12,572 nt of DNA from Nitrososphaerota archaeon (GTDB taxonomy: Archaea > Thermoproteota > Nitrososphaeria > Nitrososphaerales > Nitrosopumilaceae), in NCBI GenBank assembly GCA_028867235.1, contig JAGWGS010000018.1, forward strand, positions 1-12,572, read 5' to 3'. Below the pieces are notes generated by a model. The model did no database searches and was not told where the DNA came from. It saw nothing but the letters and a program-made list of their open reading frames with translations. Below are positions 1 through 7,192 of this stretch, piece by piece. The position numbers and the translations under genes were made by a program. How positions within the stretch are numbered: position 1 is the first letter of the stretch; each line of letters opens with the position of its first letter.

Positions 1-1
1 A

Positions 2-49
2 CAGGATGTCGTTCAACTCTTAAAAGACATAGTAGACGGCAAACTCTAG
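2..49 (+). CDS. C-terminal end of an unidentified protein (partial)
   Basis: Only the last 15 codons and a TAG stop are in the window; the frame beginning at base 2 reads QDVVQLLKDIVDGKL. The tail looks like a charged amphipathic helix, common at the C-terminus of soluble proteins. It is followed at once by T-rich DNA of the kind that terminates archaeal transcription, which supports a real gene end here. Nothing visible identifies the family. The call rests only on the open frame and its protein-like composition, so it is tentative. Confidence 0.45.
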   Translation, partial: QDVVQLLKDIVDGKL

Positions 50-65
50 TTACTCTATCTTTATC

Positions 66-97
66 TTTTTACTTTTTTAGAATAAATTCAATTTTTT
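66..97 (+). terminator. T-rich archaeal terminator after the upstream gene
   Basis: Starting 17 nt after the TAG at 47-49 there are T runs at 66-70 (5 T), 73-78 (6 T) and 92-97 (6 T). Archaeal RNA polymerase commonly terminates at oligo-T tracts without a strong hairpin. I see no stable stem in front of them. Confidence 0.5.
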
Positions 98-145
98 CAT
101 TGTATATTGACTTGAAATTAGCAATATTCTCTCCAGATTACTAAA

Positions 146-153
146 CTTAAATA
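146..153 (+). promoter_or_regulatory. TATA box of the luciferase-like oxidoreductase gene
   Basis: CTTAAATA is centred about 37 nt before the ATG at 187. With the usual archaeal TATA-to-start-site distance of about 26 nt, this predicts a transcript with a leader of roughly 10 nt. No Shine-Dalgarno-like sequence is apparent in that short leader. Predicted by eye. Confidence 0.45.
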
Positions 154-186
154 CACCTAATTTGAGACAACAATAGGATTTCGCAA

Positions 187-1272
187 ATGGTAAAATTTGG
201 AATTCAGCAAGGACTCAATGTTGCAAGACTTGGTTTAAACGAAGACCAGATAATTACTGCTTGTGTTTTAGCAGACAAGATAGGATATGACTCTATTTGG
301 TACATGGATCACAGTAATGTTCCACAATGGAGCAAGGCAATAGTTAACGATCCGTGGGTTATGCTTTCTGCAATAGCAGCAGTAACACAGAGGGTAGAGC
401 TTGGAACTTGTGTTACTGATGCAGTTAGAAGACACCCATCAAATATTGCGCTAGCTACAATTACACTTGACAGAGTTTCACATGGAAGAGGAACGCTTGG
501 AATAGGTGCAGGAGAGGCACAGAATCTCAAGGAGTTTAAAATACAATGGGATAAACCAGTTGGAAGGTTTGAAGAACAGCTCCAAGTTATAAAATTACTT
601 TTTGATTCATCCCCAGAAAATAGAGTAAATTTCAAAGGAGACTTTTATCAACTAGAAGAGGCTTGCTTACAGGCAAAAAGCATTCGTAAACCCGCACCTC
701 CAATATACATGGCAGCAGGAGCGCCAAGAACACTTGCATTGTGTGGAAAGTATGGAGACGGATGGATTCCAATTGGATACACCCCAGAGTTGTACGAAGA
801 ACATGTAAAGACAATCAAAACATCAATGAAAGAAAATGGAAGAAAAGATGACAATTTCAATTATGCAGTTGACATTGATGTGTATTTTTCAGACGATGCT
901 GAGAGCGCATGGGCAAAAATGAAAAATGCAGTCAAAGTGAGCTTGTTCAAACCTGAAGTTCTCAAAGTTCACGGCATTCAAGATATTGCAGGATTTGATT
1001 TCAAAAAATACTTTACAGAATATTCAATGTCAAACCAAGAATGGATAGTAAAAATGAGAGAAGCCGCACAGACAATACCTGACAAAGTAGCACGCTCATC
1101 AATAGGAATGGGAACTCCAGATGACATCATACCAGTATTTGAGAGATTTATGAAAGCAGGTGTGAATCACTTTATTGTCAGGTTCTGGGGTTCAGGATAT
1201 TTTGGTTCTGTTGACAAGTTTGCGTCAACTGTTATGCCTTATTTCAAAGACCAGAACAATCCAAGAAAGTAA
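187..1272 (+). CDS. Luciferase-like (LLM) F420-type oxidoreductase, Mer-like
   Basis: A 361-residue protein of the bacterial-luciferase/F420-dependent TIM-barrel family, the superfamily containing 5,10-methylenetetrahydromethanopterin reductase (Mer). Family features visible: the first beta strand VKFGIQQGL (2-10), IGYDSIWYMDH (32-42), LGTCVTDAVRRHP (72-84), the HGRGTLGIGAGEAQN segment (99-113) typical of the cofactor-binding region, PPIYMAAGAPRTL (171-183) and YGDGWIPIG (189-197). Length is in the family's usual range (about 320-370). These enzymes transfer hydride between reduced F420 or FMN and a substrate in the cytoplasm. Archaeal members are often annotated as Mer, but this fold is functionally diverse and substrate cannot be read from sequence. 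It is transcribed alone behind its own TATA box and converges with the next gene with a 2-bp gap. The ATG at 187 starts directly at the first strand, as the family expects. Confidence 0.85.
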   Translation: MVKFGIQQGLNVARLGLNEDQIITACVLADKIGYDSIWYMDHSNVPQWSKAIVNDPWVMLSAIAAVTQRVELGTCVTDAVRRHPSNIALATITLDRVSHGRGTLGIGAGEAQNLKEFKIQWDKPVGRFEEQLQVIKLLFDSSPENRVNFKGDFYQLEEACLQAKSIRKPAPPIYMAAGAPRTLALCGKYGDGWIPIGYTPELYEEHVKTIKTSMKENGRKDDNFNYAVDIDVYFSDDAESAWAKMKNAVKVSLFKPEVLKVHGIQDIAGFDFKKYFTEYSMSNQEWIVKMREAAQTIPDKVARSSIGMGTPDDIIPVFERFMKAGVNHFIVRFWGSGYFGSVDKFASTVMPYFKDQNNPRK

Positions 1273-1273
1273 C

Positions 1274-1291
1274 TTTACAGATATCTGTAAA
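1274..1291. repeat. 18-bp perfect palindrome at a convergent gene junction
   Basis: TTTACAGATATCTGTAAA reads the same on both strands. It starts 2 nt after the TAA of the oxidoreductase gene and includes the last four codons and stop of the minus-strand membrane protein gene (Y-R-Y-L-stop). As RNA it could fold into a 7-bp stem with a 4-nt loop on either transcript. It may be a bidirectional 3'-end element or a dimeric protein site. Coding constraint explains only one strand's composition, not the full symmetry. Confidence 0.7.
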
Positions 1292-1679
1292 TTGTAAGCC
1301 TTTCAGAGTTTGGCAGATCAGATACTAGCGCAAAATTATAGAGAGGATAAAATTTCTTGTATTCTTTCATGAAACTCCAGGCAACATCATGTGTCTTAAA
1401 CTCAGATCTGATGCCATCAATACGAGTTTCTACCCCGCAAACATCAAATACTTTGACAAGATATTTTTGAGGTCTTTTGTGAGGTTTTGCTTTCAAGAGC
1501 CATGCAATAGCAAATACAAAGACAGCCATCATTATCAAGGCAGCCCCAATCTCTTTGAAATACACTGCAAAAAACGACGGTATTGTATCCCCAAACAGAG
1601 TATACACATAGCTTGCAAAACTGATAACAGAGCTCACTATTACACCAGTAAACATTTCGGACTGGTACGCTCTTTTCAT
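1275..1679 (-). CDS. Small two-helix membrane protein of unknown function
   Basis: I do not recognise this family. From the ATG ending at 1679 the product is 134 residues. Residues about 9-30 (MFTGVIVSSVISFASYVYTL) and 44-63 (IGAALIMMAVFVFAIAWLLK) form two hydrophobic helices. A basic stretch (AKPHKRPQK, 64-72) then leads into a soluble domain of about 60 residues (YLVKVFDVCGVETRIDGI, then FKTHDVAWSFMKEYKKFYPLYNFALVSD) that looks like a small alpha/beta unit. By the positive-inside rule the tail is probably cytoplasmic. A GTG start 18 nt upstream (1697) would add MVLTQS, but the TATA-like element at 1709-1716 places the transcript start near 1686, so I prefer the ATG. The gene is convergent with the oxidoreductase and divergent from the flavoprotein. 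The opposite-strand frame at 1389-1691 looks non-coding. Confidence 0.65.
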   Translation of the reverse strand: MKRAYQSEMFTGVIVSSVISFASYVYTLFGDTIPSFFAVYFKEIGAALIMMAVFVFAIAWLLKAKPHKRPQKYLVKVFDVCGVETRIDGIRSEFKTHDVAWSFMKEYKKFYPLYNFALVSDLPNSERLTIYRYL

Positions 1680-1708
1680 ACTCTGTGTTAGGACCACTTA
1701 CATTTATC

Positions 1709-1716
1709 TATTAAAA
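1709..1716. promoter_or_regulatory. Shared TATA-like element of a divergent promoter
   Basis: TATTAAAA on the plus strand reads TTTTAATA on the minus strand, so both orientations resemble an archaeal TATA box. Rightward it would start transcription near 1739, about 14 nt before the flavoprotein ATG at 1754. Leftward it would start near 1686, about 7 nt before the membrane protein ATG. A second leftward candidate, ATAAATG, overlaps 1701-1707. Confidence 0.4.
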
Positions 1717-1753
1717 CCATACGCAGAAATATCATGTGTGATAACAACACTAT

Positions 1754-2386
1754 ATGCAGCTTTTAGGGCGACTAGAGATAAAATCACAGGAAAAGATAAT
1801 CGAATTTCTCAACCAACAAGAAACTGGTAGAGTGTGCAGTATTGATGAAAATGGATATCCGCAGATAATACCAATGAACTTTGTATACACAAACGGCGCG
1901 ATATACATGCATTCTCATCCACGTGGAGAAAAACTAGAGAACATTACAAGAAACTCAAAGGTAGGTTTTGAAGTAGATCAAAGTCTGGAATTTTTACCGT
2001 CATATTTTACCTCTCCCACAGATGCATCTCAGGCAGATACGTTATACATCAGCGTGGTGATAAAGGGAAATGCTACAATTGTTTCAAATCTAAAAGAAAA
2101 AACAATGGCATTAAATGAATTGATGAAAAAGTATCAGCCAGAAGGAGGATATGAAGAACTTACACATGACATGAAAGTAGTTGAAGAGGTTGCAATAATC
2201 AAAATTGTTCCAGCAACAATGAGAGGCAAGTACAAGATAGGTCAACATATGGATAAAAAAACTAGATTGGAAATTGCAAAAAAAATTCTAGAACGAAATA
2301 GTCCTAATGCAAAACACACTGTAAATATCATGGGCATAATAGAAACAAAAGAAGGCCTACAAGTTTCAAAAGAACCTAATTGGTAG
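1754..2386 (+). CDS. Flavin-nucleotide-binding protein, Nim/PNPOx-like split barrel
   Basis: A 210-residue cytoplasmic protein of the pyridoxamine-5'-phosphate-oxidase-like split beta-barrel group, closest in pattern to the Nim-type flavin-binding proteins. Visible hallmarks: an N-terminal helix followed by TGRVCSIDENGYPQIIPMNF (24-43), the first two barrel strands; IYMHSHPRGEKLENI (50-64), matching the family's His-containing, flavin-phosphate-contacting motif; VGFEVDQ (70-76); and DTLYISVVIKGNATIV (95-110), the later strand pair. Such proteins bind FMN, F420 or sometimes heme and act as small redox enzymes; the substrate cannot be assigned. The last ~45 residues are a helical extension of unclear role. 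An in-frame TGA at 1739 leaves the ATG at 1754 as the natural start. The name 'nitroimidazole reductase' would over-interpret the match. Confidence 0.75.
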   Translation: MQLLGRLEIKSQEKIIEFLNQQETGRVCSIDENGYPQIIPMNFVYTNGAIYMHSHPRGEKLENITRNSKVGFEVDQSLEFLPSYFTSPTDASQADTLYISVVIKGNATIVSNLKEKTMALNELMKKYQPEGGYEELTHDMKVVEEVAIIKIVPATMRGKYKIGQHMDKKTRLEIAKKILERNSPNAKHTVNIMGIIETKEGLQVSKEPNW

Positions 2387-2407
2387 TCATAATATAGACA
2401 CCATTCC

Positions 2408-2416
2408 TTTAAATTT
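2408..2416 (+). promoter_or_regulatory. TATA box of the uvrBAC operon
   Basis: TTTAAATTT is centred 28 nt before the TTG start of uvrB at 2440, so the transcript should begin at or within 1-2 nt of the start codon, i.e. be leaderless. It is the only strong promoter-like site I see before the three overlapping uvr genes, which are then probably one transcript. No dimeric repressor site resembling a bacterial SOS box is visible beside it. Confidence 0.55.
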
Positions 2417-2439
2417 GAAATAAGATAAAACCATAACGT

Positions 2440-4380
2440 TTGTTAGAAAACCCAAGTTTTGAACTAGAATCAGATTTTAACCCTACAGGAGATCAACCAG
2501 AATCAATAGAGAAATTAATTCAAGGAATACAAAAAAAGAAGATACAAACTTTACTTGGAGTTACAGGTAGTGGTAAGACGTTCACAGTTGCAAATGCAAT
2601 TGCAAGGACAGGAAAAAATACACTTGTGATATCACATAACAAAACATTAGCTGCTCAGCTTTACGCAGAGCTTAAACAATTCTTTCCAAAAAACAATGTA
2701 GGTTATTTTGTTTCATATTATGACTATTATCAACCAGAAAGCTATATTCCACAGACTGATACATATATTGAAAAAGATACTGCAATAAATGAAAAAATAG
2801 AAAAACTAAGACTTGAGGCAACTGCAATGCTCCTATCTGGAGAACCTACAATAATTATAGCCACAGTTTCTTGCATTTACTCACTAGGTTCTCCAAGTGA
2901 GTGGGAAACAATGGCAATTACAATTGAAAAAAATGCTGAAATTGGGAGAAGTTCATTGATAAAAAAACTAGTAAATGCAAGATATGACAGAAACGATACA
3001 GAGTTACTTGCAGGAAGATTTAGAATTAAAGGAGACACCATAGACATCATACCTGCATATTCAGATTCGATTGTCAGAATTTCACTATTTGGAGATGATG
3101 TAGAAAAAATAGCAATATGTGATCCAGTCTCACTCAAAGAAAAAAAGCAAATATCAAAAATCAAAATTTATCCAGCAAAACACTATCTAGTTGCAGCAGA
3201 TGTAAGAAAAATAGCAATACAATCAATCAGAAATGAGTTAAAACAGAGATTATCTGAACTACCTGAACTTGAAAGACAGAGATTAGAGATGAGGACAAAA
3301 TATGACCTAGAGATGATAGAAGAATTAGGATACTGTTCAGGAATCGAGAATTATTCAAGACATTTTGACGGAAGAAAGCCAGGAGAACCTCCATTTTGTC
3401 TTTTAGATTTTTTTGGCGAGGACTTTCTACTTGTTATTGACGAGTCACATGTGACATTGCCCCAGATTCATGGAATGTATAATGGTGATCACACCAGGAA
3501 AAAATCTTTGATCGACTATGGATTTAGACTTACAAGTGCATTTGACAATAGACCGCTCAAGTTTGAAGAATTTGAAAGATATATCAAAAATTGTATTTTC
3601 GTATCTGCTACCCCGGGAGATTATGAAAGAAAACAGAGTTTTCAAATTGTTGAACAATTAATCAGGCCAACAGGACTTGTGGATCCTACTGTAGAAATAC
3701 GAAAAACCATAAACCAAATGGATGATTTGATTCTAGAAATCAAAAAACGCGTAGAGAAGGACCAACGAGTATTGATTACAACACTAACAAAAAGAATGGC
3801 AGAAGATCTTGCAGAATATCTGGCAAAAAACAAGGTAAAAGTAAGATACTTGCATTCAGAGATTGAGAATCTACAGAGAACTGAGATAATCAGACAGCTC
3901 AGGTTAGGAGAATTCGATGTGCTAGTAGGCATAAATCTACTAAGAGAGGGTTTGGACATACCCGAGGTCTCATTAGTAGCAATACTTGATGCAGATAAGG
4001 AAGGGTTTTTGAGAAATATAACAAGCCTAATTCAGACATTTGGCAGAGCTGCAAGAAACAAGGACGGTTCGGTAATAATGTACTCTGACACCATAACCCA
4101 ATCAATGAAACTTGCAATGACAGAAACAGATAGAAGAAGAGCAAAGCAACTAGAATACAATCAGAAGATGGGAATAATACCAACCACAATTGTGAAAGCA
4201 ATTCCACAGCAGACAGTTGTTTTAGATGAAACAAAACATATGTCAAAGCATGATATCCAAGCACTTGCAATAGAGATAGAGGCAAACATGAAACGCTATG
4301 CAGAAGGACTTGATTTTGAACATGCGATTGAATACAGAGATAGATTGACAAAGATACAAAAACAATTACAAAATGACTGA
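2440..4380 (+). CDS. uvrB: UvrB, excinuclease ABC subunit B (damage-verifying helicase)
   Basis: UvrB is loaded onto damaged DNA by UvrA, opens the helix with ATP-driven helicase motors and recruits UvrC to cut on both sides of the lesion. All expected parts are present in 646 residues: Walker A GVTGSGKT (40-47); the aromatic beta-hairpin YYDYYQPESYIPQTDTYI (93-110) that inserts between DNA strands; the DESH Walker B box (334-337); SATPG (389-393); NLLREGLDIPE (499-509); arginine-finger motif VI QTFGRAAR (532-539, Phe where Ile is commoner); and a C-terminal UVR motif (about 611-646) for contact with UvrC. The start is TTG; an in-frame TAA six bases upstream (2434-2436) and a well-placed TATA box leave no better choice, and FNPTGDQP follows at the normal distance. 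The end overlaps uvrA by 8 bp. The family is bacterial in origin; its presence in mesophilic archaea is attributed to ancient transfer. Confidence 0.98.
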   Translation: MLENPSFELESDFNPTGDQPESIEKLIQGIQKKKIQTLLGVTGSGKTFTVANAIARTGKNTLVISHNKTLAAQLYAELKQFFPKNNVGYFVSYYDYYQPESYIPQTDTYIEKDTAINEKIEKLRLEATAMLLSGEPTIIIATVSCIYSLGSPSEWETMAITIEKNAEIGRSSLIKKLVNARYDRNDTELLAGRFRIKGDTIDIIPAYSDSIVRISLFGDDVEKIAICDPVSLKEKKQISKIKIYPAKHYLVAADVRKIAIQSIRNELKQRLSELPELERQRLEMRTKYDLEMIEELGYCSGIENYSRHFDGRKPGEPPFCLLDFFGEDFLLVIDESHVTLPQIHGMYNGDHTRKKSLIDYGFRLTSAFDNRPLKFEEFERYIKNCIFVSATPGDYERKQSFQIVEQLIRPTGLVDPTVEIRKTINQMDDLILEIKKRVEKDQRVLITTLTKRMAEDLAEYLAKNKVKVRYLHSEIENLQRTEIIRQLRLGEFDVLVGINLLREGLDIPEVSLVAILDADKEGFLRNITSLIQTFGRAARNKDGSVIMYSDTITQSMKLAMTETDRRRAKQLEYNQKMGIIPTTIVKAIPQQTVVLDETKHMSKHDIQALAIEIEANMKRYAEGLDFEHAIEYRDRLTKIQKQLQND

Positions 4381-7192
4381 CAACCTAATTATCCGCGGTG
4401 CAAGAGAGCACAACTTGAAAAATATCAATATAGATATTCCAAAGAATAAACTAGTAGTGATTACAGGGTTATCAGGATCTGGAAAATCAACACTGGCATT
4501 TGATACAATATATGCAGAAGGACAGCGAAGATATGTTGAATCTCTTTCAGCATATGCAAGACAATTTCTTGAGATGATGAACAAGCCAGACGTTGATTCA
4601 ATTGAAGGACTTTCACCGGCAATATCAATACAACAAAAAACTACAAGTAAAAATCCTAGATCTACAGTTGGAACCATAACCGAGATTTATGACTATCTAA
4701 GATTACTATACGCTAGGATAGGAATACCTCACTGTCCCAGATGTTCTCGCAAGATATCAAATCAATCAGTAGAATCAATCTGCGAATCAATATTAAAAGA
4801 ATCAGAGGGAAAGAAAATTTTGATTCTAGCATCATTGGTAAGAAGAAAAAAAGGAACTTATGAGAAAGTCTTTGAACAAGTAAAAAAACAGGGATATTCT
4901 AGAATTAGAATAGACGGCGAAATAATAGAATTAGACGGCGAGCTTCCAGTACTTGACAAACAAAAATGGCATAATATCGAGATAGTTGTTGACAGAGTCA
5001 AGGCATCATGGGAAGAAAAGAGTAGATTGTATGAATCAATCCAGACTGCGCTAAAGGCAGGAAAAGGGGATGTGATGGTTGTAGATACTGAAGAAAAGAT
5101 ATTTTCACAAAACAACGCATGTCCATTTTGCGGTATATCAATTGGCGAATTAGAACCAAGAGGATTCTCATTTAATTCTCCATTTGGAGCATGTAAGACA
5201 TGCCATGGATTAGGAGTAAAGATGGAATTTGATCCTGATTTACTAATACCAGACAAGACCAAGTCAATATTAGATGGAGCAATAATTCCATGGTCTGGAA
5301 GATTTTCATCATTTAGAAGGCAAACATTGAGAGATGTTGGAAAAAAATATGACTTTGATTTAATGACCCCAATTAATAAAATGACACCAAAACAAATTCA
5401 AATAATTTTGTACGGAAGTACTGAGGCAGTAAAATTCTCATATGAATCTCAATCAACTGATTCACGATGGGAATACACGAATAACTTTCAGGGAGTAATA
5501 CCAAGTCTACAAAGAAATTTTGCAGAAACAGACTCTGAATCAAAGAGAGAAGAATTGAGCAAATTTATGCAAGAAACTCCCTGTAATTTGTGTAAAGGGA
5601 GAAGATTAAAAGATGAGGCACTTGCAGTTTCCATAAATTCTCTTTCCATTATGGATGTATGTGATTTGTCAGTAGATTCGTGTTACGAGTTTTTCAAAAA
5701 CTTACAGCTAAGCGAGACAGAAAGATACATTGCCAAATCAATCCTAAAAGAAGTACTATCAAGATTAGAATTTTTAAGAAATGTGGGATTAAATTACCTT
5801 ACACTTAACAGGGTTAGCTCTACTCTATCAGGTGGAGAAGCACAGAGAATTCGACTTGCTACCCAGATAGGATCAAATCTCACTGGGGTGCTGTATGTAT
5901 TAGATGAACCTACTATAGGTCTACATCAAAGAGATAATGCTAAACTAATCAAGACACTCACAAAACTTCGTGACCTTGGAAACACCATACTTGTAGTAGA
6001 ACACGATGAAGAAGTAATGCGAAATTCGGATTGGATAATTGATCTTGGTCCAAATGCTGGAGTGCATGGAGGAAATGTAGTTTTCGAGGGCACAATAAAT
6101 GACATTTTGAAAAGTGACAAATCAATTACAGGAAAATATCTAAGAGATCATAATGCAATAAAATTAACAAAAAAAAGACACGAACAAAAAGGAAGACTTG
6201 TTCTAAAGGGTGCAACAGAGAACAATCTCAAAAATATCGACATAGAATTTCCATTAGGAGTGATGGTTACAATAACAGGAGTATCAGGTTCTGGCAAATC
6301 CACACTTGTAAATGATATACTATACAAGGCATTAGCAGCAGAGATCTATGGTTCTACGGATAGACCTGGTAGACACAAGGGAATAAGCGGAATGGATGAG
6401 ATAGATAAGGTCATAGGCATAGATCAATCCCCAATAGGACGAACCCCGCGTTCAAATCCTGCTACATACATAGGCGCATTTACACCAATAAGAGAATTAT
6501 ACGCAGGAACTGAGCTTTCCAAGGAGAGGGGCTATACGCCAGGACAATTTTCATTTAACGTAGCAGACGGAAGATGTTTTGCTTGCGAAGGTGACGGTGT
6601 TAAAAAAATAGAGATGCAGTTTCTATCAGATGTATATGTCATATGCGATGAATGTAAAGGAAAACGCTACAACTCTGAAACACTTGCTGTTCACTACAAA
6701 GACAAGAACATTTCAGATGTTCTTGCAATGACCGTTGATGAGGCTTTGGAATTTTTTACAAACATACCATCCATCCAGAGAAAACTCAAGACTATATCAG
6801 ATGTTGGTTTAGGATACATCAGGCTCGGTCAGGCTGCAACTACGCTATCAGGTGGTGAAGCTCAACGTGTAAAACTTGCATCAGAACTCTCAAAACGAGA
6901 CACTGGAAGAACAGTCTACATCTTAGATGAGCCCACCACAGGACTTCATTTTGCAGACGTGCAAAAACTATTAGAAGTATTAAACAGGCTAGTGGACCTA
7001 GGAAATACAATAATCATAATAGAGCACAACATGGACGTGATAAAAAATTCAGATTGGATAATTGATCTAGGTCCAGAAGGAGGAGATGGAGGTGGTACTG
7101 TTGTGGCAACAGGAACTCCAGAGCAAATCTCACATAATCCTCGAAGTTATACTGGACAATACTTGAAGCATATTCTAAAAAATGGTTCTTGA
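4373..7192 (+). CDS. uvrA: UvrA, excinuclease ABC subunit A (damage-sensing ABC ATPase)
   Basis: UvrA dimers scan DNA for bulky lesions and hand the site to UvrB. The 939-residue length is normal. There are two ABC ATPase modules: Walker A GLSGSGKS (32-39), signature LSGGEAQ (485-491) and Walker B YVLDEPTIG (508-516); then Walker A GVSGSGKS (636-643), signature LSGGEAQ (825-831) and YILDEPTTG (849-857). Zinc modules are C250/C253/C274/C277 and C735/C738/C758/C761, the latter next to the damage-contacting region; further Cys pairs lie at 121/124 (CPRC) and 404/407 (CNLC), as in typical UvrA. The UvrB-binding and insertion domains occupy roughly 130-400. The ATG lies inside the uvrB stop region (8-bp overlap) with no Shine-Dalgarno site, so translation is probably coupled to uvrB. 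The stop overlaps the uvrC start by 11 bp. No disrupted motif is seen. Confidence 0.98.
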   Translation: MTDNLIIRGAREHNLKNINIDIPKNKLVVITGLSGSGKSTLAFDTIYAEGQRRYVESLSAYARQFLEMMNKPDVDSIEGLSPAISIQQKTTSKNPRSTVGTITEIYDYLRLLYARIGIPHCPRCSRKISNQSVESICESILKESEGKKILILASLVRRKKGTYEKVFEQVKKQGYSRIRIDGEIIELDGELPVLDKQKWHNIEIVVDRVKASWEEKSRLYESIQTALKAGKGDVMVVDTEEKIFSQNNACPFCGISIGELEPRGFSFNSPFGACKTCHGLGVKMEFDPDLLIPDKTKSILDGAIIPWSGRFSSFRRQTLRDVGKKYDFDLMTPINKMTPKQIQIILYGSTEAVKFSYESQSTDSRWEYTNNFQGVIPSLQRNFAETDSESKREELSKFMQETPCNLCKGRRLKDEALAVSINSLSIMDVCDLSVDSCYEFFKNLQLSETERYIAKSILKEVLSRLEFLRNVGLNYLTLNRVSSTLSGGEAQRIRLATQIGSNLTGVLYVLDEPTIGLHQRDNAKLIKTLTKLRDLGNTILVVEHDEEVMRNSDWIIDLGPNAGVHGGNVVFEGTINDILKSDKSITGKYLRDHNAIKLTKKRHEQKGRLVLKGATENNLKNIDIEFPLGVMVTITGVSGSGKSTLVNDILYKALAAEIYGSTDRPGRHKGISGMDEIDKVIGIDQSPIGRTPRSNPATYIGAFTPIRELYAGTELSKERGYTPGQFSFNVADGRCFACEGDGVKKIEMQFLSDVYVICDECKGKRYNSETLAVHYKDKNISDVLAMTVDEALEFFTNIPSIQRKLKTISDVGLGYIRLGQAATTLSGGEAQRVKLASELSKRDTGRTVYILDEPTTGLHFADVQKLLEVLNRLVDLGNTIIIIEHNMDVIKNSDWIIDLGPEGGDGGGTVVATGTPEQISHNPRSYTGQYLKHILKNGS

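Noticed and set aside
50..186. Possible small RNA or riboswitch before the luciferase-like gene
   Set aside because: The 137-bp gap is T-rich then A-rich with no stable stem visible; terminator plus TATA promoter explain it.
1389..1691. 100-codon open frame on the plus strand opposite the membrane protein gene
   Set aside because: Its product (Cys/Ser/Phe-rich, no recognisable helix or strand pattern) looks like an antisense frame. The minus-strand reading gives two clean membrane helices and a folded-looking tail, with a suitable promoter.
3899..4351. 150-codon minus-strand open frame inside uvrB, with hydrophobic content
   Set aside because: It is antisense to conserved UvrB motifs; the Leu/Ser-rich composition is what reversed AT-rich helicase codons give. 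Same reasoning for 2877-3164, 3445-3657 and 3642-3959.
4858..5262. 134-codon minus-strand open frame inside uvrA
   Set aside because: It lies fully antisense to the conserved zinc module of UvrA, with no promoter-like site and a low-complexity Ser/Ile/Pro composition. The minus-strand frames at 4366-4677, 5926-6120 and 7014-7220 were rejected likewise.
4460..6900. Repeated Walker A and LSGGEAQ segments as a possible tandem gene duplication or fusion
   Set aside because: Two ABC modules per chain are the normal architecture of every UvrA.
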